Part shown: positions 57,859 to 64,000 of the stretch, piece by piece | Position numbering within the stretch: the first letter of the stretch is position 1 | Layout of the letters: the number at the start of each line of letters is the position of its first letter | Assembly (NCBI GenBank): GCA_049279675.1 | Contig: JBAPOP010000011.1 | Coordinates: forward strand, 1 to 64,000 | Direction of reading: 5' to 3' | DNA: 64,000 nt | Origin: Palsa-147 sp049279675 | GTDB lineage: Bacteria; Acidobacteriota; Terriglobia; Acidiferrales; UBA7541 | Notes under the pieces: model-generated | What the model saw: the letters and a program-made list of their open reading frames with translations, nothing else | What the model was told of the DNA's origin: nothing | The model's database searches: none | Made by a program: the position numbers and the translations under genes

Positions 57859-58983
57859 TTGAAAAAGCGCCGCCTTAATTATCGCGTCATCATTCCACTC
57901 GGAATTCTTGCGCTCGCCGGTCTGCGACTGCTCCTTCTCGAGCGCCTCCCCGCATATCTGCGTCCCGGCTTGCACCTCGATGCGTACGTCGCAAACACAG
58001 CCGATGGAACGGTCACCGCCATCGATCTTGTGAAGCTCGTCCCGGTGGCAACAATCGCAGTGGGCGCGGATCCTAGCGGCGTGCGCGCGCATCCGACGCG
58101 CAACGAGATTTGGGGCGTCAGCTCGGACGCGGGTGTCGTCTGGGTGATCGATGTTCGTTCAAACGCCGTGATCGCACGCATCCCCGTCGGTGGCGCACCC
58201 TTCGCGCTCGATTTCTCTCGCGACGGCCGCCGCGCCTACGTCGCCGCGTCTGCCTCCAACTCAATCGCCGCCATCGATTGCGCGAGCCGCCGCATCGTGG
58301 CTCGCGGCCGCGCCGGACGCACTCCATGGATCGCGCGGCTCACGCCCGACGGAAAAATTTTAGTCGTCTCGAATCGCGATGACGCCACGGTCTCGCTCCT
58401 CGACGCGAACACTCTCGCGCAGCTCTCCGTCGTTCCCGTGGCGCCGCGGCCCGAGCAGATCGCAATTCTCCCCGATAGCTCCAAGGCTTTCATCACTTCG
58501 GGCGGCTCGAGCCAAGTGGCTGTGGTGAACCTTCGGCGCCGGGTGCTGCTCGCTAATCTCGATATCGGCGGTATCCCCGACGATCTCGATCTAAAAGGCG
58601 ACGGCGGCGAACTCTACATCACGATGGCGGAAGCGCACGGCCTCGTGATCGTAAATACGCAGACCAACGATGTCGCCGAGTTCCTGCTTCTCGGCATGGC
58701 GCCAACCGCAGGCGCGCTCGCTTCCGACAATTCCGTTTTTTATGTCTCAGACTCGATGGCTGGACACGTCGTTCCGATCGCCATCGATCAACGCCGCGTG
58801 GCGCGGCCGATTCAAGTCGGCCAGCGACCCGGCCAGCTGGCGTTAACTCCGGGCGACGATATGCTGCTCGTCGTTGACACGCAATCGAACGATCTCGCCG
58901 TCGTGCGAACGGCAACCAGCGGCCTCATCACGCTGATCCCCGTCGGGCAGCACCCGCGCGATATCGCTGTCAAAGTCTTTTGA
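57859..58983 (+). CDS. YVTN-type beta-propeller protein, membrane-anchored
   Basis: A 374-residue protein from TTG 57859, 8 bp after aroF ends, so probably coupled to it; the frame continues upstream inside aroF, but that part is composition-shadow. An N-terminal membrane helix (about 8-27, VIIPLGILALAGLRLLLLER) is followed by seven-bladed propeller repeats with AYVANTADGTVTAIDL, SVAP-type loops, VSNRDDATVSLLDANTLAQL and LLVVDTQSNDLAVVRTATSG. Such YVTN proteins occur in cell-surface or periplasmic contexts; function and partner are unknown. Confident in fold, not in role. Confidence 0.85.
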   Translation: MKKRRLNYRVIIPLGILALAGLRLLLLERLPAYLRPGLHLDAYVANTADGTVTAIDLVKLVPVATIAVGADPSGVRAHPTRNEIWGVSSDAGVVWVIDVRSNAVIARIPVGGAPFALDFSRDGRRAYVAASASNSIAAIDCASRRIVARGRAGRTPWIARLTPDGKILVVSNRDDATVSLLDANTLAQLSVVPVAPRPEQIAILPDSSKAFITSGGSSQVAVVNLRRRVLLANLDIGGIPDDLDLKGDGGELYITMAEAHGLVIVNTQTNDVAEFLLLGMAPTAGALASDNSVFYVSDSMAGHVVPIAIDQRRVARPIQVGQRPGQLALTPGDDMLLVVDTQSNDLAVVRTATSGLITLIPVGQHPRDIAVKVF

Positions 58984-58999
58984 ACTCAGACCGCGCGCG

Positions 59000-61900
59000 T
59001 CACTGCACATCCAGAGTGAGCGGCACGGAACGCGATACTCCCTGAACGGAACCTGTAACCGTCAGCGTGTAAGTGCCGGGCGCCGTACCCTGCGATGTAG
59101 TCGTTTGCGTTCCGCCCCCACCTCCGCCGCAGCTCGCCAAAATAATTAGAAGCGCAACGCAGAGTGCCAGCCGAGGAATATTCGCGCGCGCCCTTCGCTG
59201 TCGCATCGCATCAATCAGTCCGGCGAGCGCCAAAATTATCGTCGCGAATGCAAAGCCAGGCCAATGCAACGCGCGAAGTTTGCGCGAACTGCTCCATGGC
59301 GTTCCTGGCGAATTGGGTGAATTCCGGTGAAAAATCGCACCAGGCGACGACGTGTTCGCGGCGGTTGTAGCGGCACTCACGGTGAAGCCCGTGGGCGATG
59401 TGCCCGTGACGCTCACGGTCGGTTGTGAAATCGAGCAAGCCACCAACGCGGGCGCCCCCGAACACGCGAGACTCACCGTACCAACGAATCCGCCCACAGG
59501 CGACGCCTGCAAATTGTAAGTCGCCGTTTGCCCGGCCGTCACCACGATGGATTGCGGGGCACCCGGCGTAACTTCGACCGAAAAATCCACCGCTGCGCCG
59601 CTCAATGGCACCGTCTGCGGCGAATTCAGCGCGTTATCGGTGATATTCAATGTGGCCGCGCGCGTTCCCGATGCTAGCGGCTGAAATGTCACATTGACGG
59701 TACACGCAGAATTGGCCGCGATCATATTCGAGTGCTGTGCGTTGTCGACGCAGGCGCTCGTTTGTTGAAAATCTCCGGAATTCGCGCCCGTCAGCGTCAG
59801 GCCGGAGATCGATAACGCCCCATTCCCCGCATTCGCAATCGCTATCTGGGCGGCCGGGCTCGTTGTGCCCACAAGTTGAGCGATAAACACGGGACTCGCT
59901 CCCGGCAGCGACACGCTCGGCGCGAGACCCGTCCCCGAAAGCGTAACAACTTGCGGGCTTCCCGCCGCCGTATCCGCAATCAAGAGCGTCGCTGATCGCG
60001 CGCCGCCAGCGGTTGGATCGAATGCAATGGAAACTGAGCAAGGATTCGCAGAGGCATTCAGTGTTCCCGGACAGTTGTTCGTCTCCACAAAGTCCGCAGA
60101 ATTCGCTCCGCTCATCGTGATGCCCGAAATCTGCACGGCTCCGCTCCCGCTGTTCGTCACCAAAACAGTCTGCGCCGCAGCAGGAATCTGCAGCGTCTGC
60201 GGCGAAAAGCTGATGCTCGCCGGCGTCACGGAAATCGATGCGCCCGCGCCGCCCGTTCCCGATAGCGGCACGGTCTGCGGCGAGCCGGACACATTATCCG
60301 AAAACGAAATGGCAGCAGATTGCGCTCCTGCAGAACTGGGCGTGAACGTTACGGTGACGCTGCACTGCGCACCCGCCGCAAGCGTTCCGCCGCTAATCGG
60401 GCAACTCGTCCCAGACGCAAACGCAAATTCGGATGCGTTCGCTCCCGTAAACGAAATCGTACTGATTTGCAGCGACAGAGTGCCCGTATTCGCCAGTGCC
60501 ACGGTTTGCGGCGCGCTTGTCGTGCCCACGCTTTGCGGGGAAAACGCCAGCGATGTGGGCGCTAGACTCACCGCCGCCGACGGTGGCACGCCCGCTCCCG
60601 AGAGCGGCACGCTTTGAGCTGCGCTCGCGGCGTTGCCAGCATTGTCCGTGAATTGAATAGCCGCGCTGAAATTCCCAGTCGTCTGCGGCGCGAACGCAAT
60701 TCCAATCGAGCAACTGCCGCCCGGCTGCACCGTTGGCGGATTCGTGCATGTGTCCACGCCCTTGATGGCAAATTGCGCTGCATCGGCGCCGGAAAGCCCG
60801 ACGAGTGAAATATTAAGCGCTAGATTGCCCGCGTTGCCGAGCGTGACCACCTGCTGCGCGCTCGTGCTTCCCGTAGGCTGATTCCCGAACGAAACGGACT
60901 GCGGCGAAGGCGATGCTAATGGCTCTTCTCCCGTGCCGGCAAGATTCACCGACTGCGGGCTGCCCGGCGCATTGTCGGTAAAGCTGAGCGCCGCGGATTC
61001 AGCCCCAGCAATCGACGGCGCAAATGTCACCGTGATCGAGCAGTTCGCTCCCGCAGCAAGCGTCTGCGGCGAAATAGGGCAATTATTCGATTGAGAAAAG
61101 TCGTTTGCGTTCGTGCCGGCAATTCCGAGACTGGTGATTTCAAGCGGCACGGTTCCTCCATTCGTGAGGATACTGAGCTGAGGAGGATTCGGGCTGCCGA
61201 CGAGTTGATTATCGAAATTGAGCACTGGCGCATTGAACTCCACAATCGGGCCCGTGGCGGTGTTCTCGGCGAGCGCGACTACAAATGCGTCGGACAGCGG
61301 CGGCGATTCCTGGCAACTCGTGCAGACCGGCTGCACCCCCGTCTGCGGATTCCCGGCGAGGGGAAAATCAGGCGAGGTCGTGCTGCCGCTGACGAAAACA
61401 CTCCCGGTGGCCGTCGCGGCGACGCCGTTCGCCTGCGAGTCATTTCGCCCGCCTAGAAGCGTTGAATACAGCAACGACGCGGCCCCCGCTTGCGTCGTAT
61501 CGAATTTCGCGACAAACGCGTCGCTCGTGCCGCTGAACGATTGCAATGTCTGCGACGTCGGAAAATTCGCCGATGTCGTATGCCCGGCGATGTAAACCGC
61601 ATTTTCGCCGAGCGCGCCCACGCTGAGCGCCGAATCGCTCGCGCTTCCGCCGAAATACGTCGCGTAATTGAGCGACGTCACTCCCGCGGAACTCTGGCTC
61701 ACCACAGCAAGAAACCCGTTGGCGATGCCGTTGGGCGCCGTCTGATATCCCGAAATTACCGGAGAATTGACGACATCGGACGACTGCGTGGTTCCCACGA
61801 CGTAAGCGTTCGCCGGAATCGCTCCATCCACGGCCACCCCGAACGCCTGGTCCAAGCTGCTACCTCCCAGAAACATGGAATAGATCAAATCCGCCGTCCC

Positions 61901-63559
61901 CAGTCCCTTCGGGCTGAAGCTCATCAGAAAGGCATCAAACGCACCGCCGCCATACGCCGTCTGGAGGCCATTCGTTGTCGGAAATCCCGCGCCGGGCTGA
62001 GATGTAAAACCAGCGACGTAGGCGCGCCCAAGAAGGTCGACGGCGACACCCGTCACTCCCACTTGCACCGTCGCGAAGTTCGGATCGCCGCCGGTATCCG
62101 TATACGCATATCCGTCAATTCCGAGGTACGTGAGATAGGCGAGAGTGCCGGACGAACTGTAAACCGCCAGAAAACCATCATTGCTGCCGCTAACAGGCGC
62201 ACCGTTGAGAACATTACCGCCGCTTCCGAAAACAGCTTGATAGGCGCCCGAAGTAACCGGAAGGTTCGTCGAAGTCGTGTCGCTTGCAACGATCACATTG
62301 CCGTTCGGGGCAAAAGCGACGCCGGCGTCGGCAGGCGTCTGAGTCGCCTCGGAGCCGTTGCCGGCGAGCAGTGTCGAAAACAGGAGCGAGTTCCCTTCCG
62401 CGCCGAGTTCGGAAAGGGCGAGCGCATTCGCCGATGTGCCAACAGAAGTTTTATCCGTGACAGGATAGTCAGTCGATGTTGTCGCGCCGGTGACAGCTAC
62501 GTCGCCGTTCGAGTCGACCGCTAGTTGCCCGCCGTATTCCGTGCCGCTGCCGCCAATGAAGGTGAGATAGATAAGCGAAGCCGCGCCCGTCTGCGTCGGA
62601 TCTATCTTCGCAACGAAGAAATCGGGCCCCGCTCCCGCTCCGATTGAGGTGCTCCCGGTCTCGGGAAATCCAGCCGGCGGCGCGGTGCCCGCGAGATAAA
62701 CATTGCCCGTCGAATCAACCGCAACGCCGCTCGCGGAGTCCGCGCCCGAGCCGCCGAGAAATGTCGTGTACGTGAGCGAAACAGACGGATCGATGATGAG
62801 CGCGCGGGAATGATCATATCGCGGCACCCGAAAGGAAATGATTCCGCCACGGCCGATCAAGTACCCACCCTTGATTGCAATCTTGTGTCCGGCAAGTTCC
62901 TGGTAGATCGAAGGCCGGCGCAATCGAAGCGATGCCGTGCGATTGCTCGCAATGATGCCGCCATCTTTGCCGAGTTCCAGTTTGCTGCGTCCGCGCAAAC
63001 GAAATTGAAGCCGCTTCAAATCCGCGTGTGGCTCGGCTGCGAAATCGAGTTCGATCCCGTCCGTGCCGCCGCGGGCGATGCAATCAATCCCCGGCGCGAT
63101 ATTTCGCGCGCGCACCGATACGAACATCGCGACATCCGTGCGCCAATGCGCTGCATCGCGGCCGATGAAGTAATTCGCGCGCGCAGCAAGCGGGCTCTCG
63201 CCCTCCCAACGGGTGACCGCCGATTCCCGCGAAAAATCAATGCCGAGCGGCCGGATCGCTGCCCAACGTTTGGACGTAGACGGACTGGCTGCTTTCGGCA
63301 CGACGACTATCGATCTGCTCTCAAACGAAAGCGAATATTTCCCGGCGTGCGTCAGAAATTGAGTACGCGGCCGAAATTGTCCCTGATTTTGTTCGAATAC
63401 GAGCGGAATCACAGGCTTTTGAGTCCGCACGTGAGGGACGCTTGCCTCCACTGGCAAGGCGCGTGCGACACTTGCGGCGTCACGAGAATCCGAAATCGCG
63501 AATGCGGCGAGAAGGAGCGCGATCCCGCATGCAACGGCGAGCAGCTTTTTTCTTTTCAT
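59000..63559 (-). CDS. Giant secreted SBBP / choice-of-anchor-D repeat protein
   Basis: A 1519-residue exported protein. A signal peptide (about 4-25) is followed by an Acidobacteriota-type N-terminal domain (about 50-262), SBBP beta-propeller repeats (about 265-780, each like GVAVDSTGNVYLAG), five HYDIN-like choice-of-anchor-D domains (about 780-1330) with the recurring CSITVTFAP/GSPQSVNLAGTG pattern, an Ig-like domain, and a tail with a membrane segment, RQRRARAN, and a second hydrophobic stretch ending LASCGGGGGG followed by a short beta-rich end. ATG 63559 is preferred: GGAGGG lies just before it. Convergent with the propeller gene, 16 bp apart. Probably a surface-attached or adhesion protein; no enzymatic motif seen. 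Confidence 0.88.
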   Translation of the reverse strand: MKRKKLLAVACGIALLLAAFAISDSRDAASVARALPVEASVPHVRTQKPVIPLVFEQNQGQFRPRTQFLTHAGKYSLSFESRSIVVVPKAASPSTSKRWAAIRPLGIDFSRESAVTRWEGESPLAARANYFIGRDAAHWRTDVAMFVSVRARNIAPGIDCIARGGTDGIELDFAAEPHADLKRLQFRLRGRSKLELGKDGGIIASNRTASLRLRRPSIYQELAGHKIAIKGGYLIGRGGIISFRVPRYDHSRALIIDPSVSLTYTTFLGGSGADSASGVAVDSTGNVYLAGTAPPAGFPETGSTSIGAGAGPDFFVAKIDPTQTGAASLIYLTFIGGSGTEYGGQLAVDSNGDVAVTGATTSTDYPVTDKTSVGTSANALALSELGAEGNSLLFSTLLAGNGSEATQTPADAGVAFAPNGNVIVASDTTSTNLPVTSGAYQAVFGSGGNVLNGAPVSGSNDGFLAVYSSSGTLAYLTYLGIDGYAYTDTGGDPNFATVQVGVTGVAVDLLGRAYVAGFTSQPGAGFPTTNGLQTAYGGGAFDAFLMSFSPKGLGTADLIYSMFLGGSSLDQAFGVAVDGAIPANAYVVGTTQSSDVVNSPVISGYQTAPNGIANGFLAVVSQSSAGVTSLNYATYFGGSASDSALSVGALGENAVYIAGHTTSANFPTSQTLQSFSGTSDAFVAKFDTTQAGAASLLYSTLLGGRNDSQANGVAATATGSVFVSGSTTSPDFPLAGNPQTGVQPVCTSCQESPPLSDAFVVALAENTATGPIVEFNAPVLNFDNQLVGSPNPPQLSILTNGGTVPLEITSLGIAGTNANDFSQSNNCPISPQTLAAGANCSITVTFAPSIAGAESAALSFTDNAPGSPQSVNLAGTGEEPLASPSPQSVSFGNQPTGSTSAQQVVTLGNAGNLALNISLVGLSGADAAQFAIKGVDTCTNPPTVQPGGSCSIGIAFAPQTTGNFSAAIQFTDNAGNAASAAQSVPLSGAGVPPSAAVSLAPTSLAFSPQSVGTTSAPQTVALANTGTLSLQISTISFTGANASEFAFASGTSCPISGGTLAAGAQCSVTVTFTPSSAGAQSAAISFSDNVSGSPQTVPLSGTGGAGASISVTPASISFSPQTLQIPAAAQTVLVTNSGSGAVQISGITMSGANSADFVETNNCPGTLNASANPCSVSIAFDPTAGGARSATLLIADTAAGSPQVVTLSGTGLAPSVSLPGASPVFIAQLVGTTSPAAQIAIANAGNGALSISGLTLTGANSGDFQQTSACVDNAQHSNMIAANSACTVNVTFQPLASGTRAATLNITDNALNSPQTVPLSGAAVDFSVEVTPGAPQSIVVTAGQTATYNLQASPVGGFVGTVSLACSGAPALVACSISQPTVSVTGTSPTGFTVSAATTAANTSSPGAIFHRNSPNSPGTPWSSSRKLRALHWPGFAFATIILALAGLIDAMRQRRARANIPRLALCVALLIILASCGGGGGGTQTTTSQGTAPGTYTLTVTGSVQGVSRSVPLTLDVQ

Positions 63560-63775
63560 TAGGCCCTCCACCCGGCAAAAGCCTGCGCGGCGGGCGGGCT
63601 CGAACCCAATCGAGCCAAGATTCCGTTTTGTTTACATGCAAGATCCGAGAAGGAGCGCGAGGAATGTGGCGCTGAGAGGAAGCAAAGTCAACGCGCAGTG
63701 CCGTGAATGATTACCTACGTGAAGTTACGGAGAAGTTCGAATCGAAATGCGTGCCACCCAAATCAATCGCGCGCG

Positions 63776-63991
63776 CTATTCGACAGGCCACGCGTACACG
63801 GCGTCTCCCAGCGGAATTTCGAGGTAGCCTTCCGCGGGCAGGACGTCTACCGGCAAACCGCCCTCCCATATCGCGACTCCCAGCAGCAGCGATTTCCGGC
63901 CCGCGATATTGAAGAGCTTCTTGCCCAACGCGACTTCGACGATTCTGCTGCAAGCCGCCGTCGCAAATTCCTCGGGCCTCAAAAAACACAT
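63776..63991 (-). CDS. 3' part of an unknown gene, possibly cut by the window edge
   Basis: A frame of at least 71 residues that stays open to the window end: MCFLRPEEFATAACSRIVEV, then LFNIAGRKSLLLGVAIWEGG and LPVDVLPAEGYLEIPLGDAV with AWPVE at the end. It has gene-like composition, so the true start may lie beyond base 64000. No family is recognised. It ends 216 bp upstream of the giant secreted protein's start on the same strand. Confidence 0.45.
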   Translation of the reverse strand: MCFLRPEEFATAACSRIVEVALGKKLFNIAGRKSLLLGVAIWEGGLPVDVLPAEGYLEIPLGDAVYAWPVE

Positions 63992-64000
63992 TCCGCCCTG

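Noticed and set aside
1..64000. CRISPR array, tRNA, rRNA, integrase or transposase genes
   Set aside because: No regular direct repeats with spacers, no cloverleaf or CCA-type ends noticed, and no recombinase motifs in any credible protein. A tRNAscan/Infernal run would settle the RNA part.

Overview
The window looks like a chromosome segment of an Acidobacteriota bacterium (Terriglobia/Koribacter-like; inferred from gene content, not from a marker search). Support comes from five two-module FtsX/MacB-type 'Acidobacterial duplicated orphan permeases' (ADOP), two very large Oar-like TonB-dependent receptors with an N-terminal carboxypeptidase-regulatory domain, a secreted SBBP/choice-of-anchor-D giant protein, YpdA, and high-GC intergenic DNA studded with GTAG/GTGG-headed palindromic repeats.

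Layout. 0-10.3 kb: four ADOP permease genes in tandem on the minus strand. 10.6-14 kb: lgt carrying an in-frame 27-bp tandem repeat, an orphan periplasmic solute-binding protein, a cold-shock gene behind a leader that contains an intrinsic terminator, and a small basic-tailed protein. 14-22.3 kb: two tandem paralogous TonB-dependent receptors, each with a sigma-54-type -24/-12 sequence about 173 bp before its start codon. 22.5-24.7 kb: a NarL-type response regulator and its PAS histidine kinase. 25.4-28.8 kb: two zinc-ribbon proteins flanking a PilZ plus degenerate-receiver protein. 28.9-33.1 kb: an accessory patch with a four-gene minus-strand HTH/zinc-finger cassette, a divergent unknown gene across a perfect palindrome, and 1.6 kb of apparently non-coding DNA with strong strand asymmetry. 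33.1-39.3 kb (minus): nuoI, ypdA, a small unknown gene, parB/parA, a bifunctional-nuclease-domain protein and miaB. 39.5-45.2 kb (plus): tolQ-tolR-tolA/tonB-tolB-pal-cpoB followed by ssb. 45.3-47.3 kb: a Spy-like protein, anti-sigma factor and ECF sigma factor, with a divergent XRE regulator. 47.4-52.7 kb (minus): nfo, leuS, guaA. 53-55.8 kb: a fifth ADOP with a permease-prefix domain. 56-59 kb (plus): DUF4126, aroF and a beta-propeller protein. 59-63.6 kb (minus): the giant secreted protein, then a gene fragment at the right edge.

How it fits together. Much of the window is cell-envelope biology: Tol-Pal for outer-membrane constriction, Lgt for lipoprotein maturation, TonB-dependent receptors, ADOP permeases, an envelope-stress-type sigma/anti-sigma/Spy operon and a large secreted beta-propeller. 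Housekeeping functions (leuS, guaA, miaB, ssb, nfo, aroF, csp) are interspersed. No tRNA, rRNA, CRISPR array, integrase or transposase gene was seen.

The best leads for something new are the paired sigma-54-like promoters of the receptor genes, the cold-shock leader terminator, the PilZ protein with Glu at the receiver phosphorylation position, the four-gene regulatory cassette with its palindrome, and three GTRG-headed repeat families without a visible transposase. Start codons were refined by hand where a Shine-Dalgarno sequence allowed it. All family assignments are from reading motifs, not from database searches.
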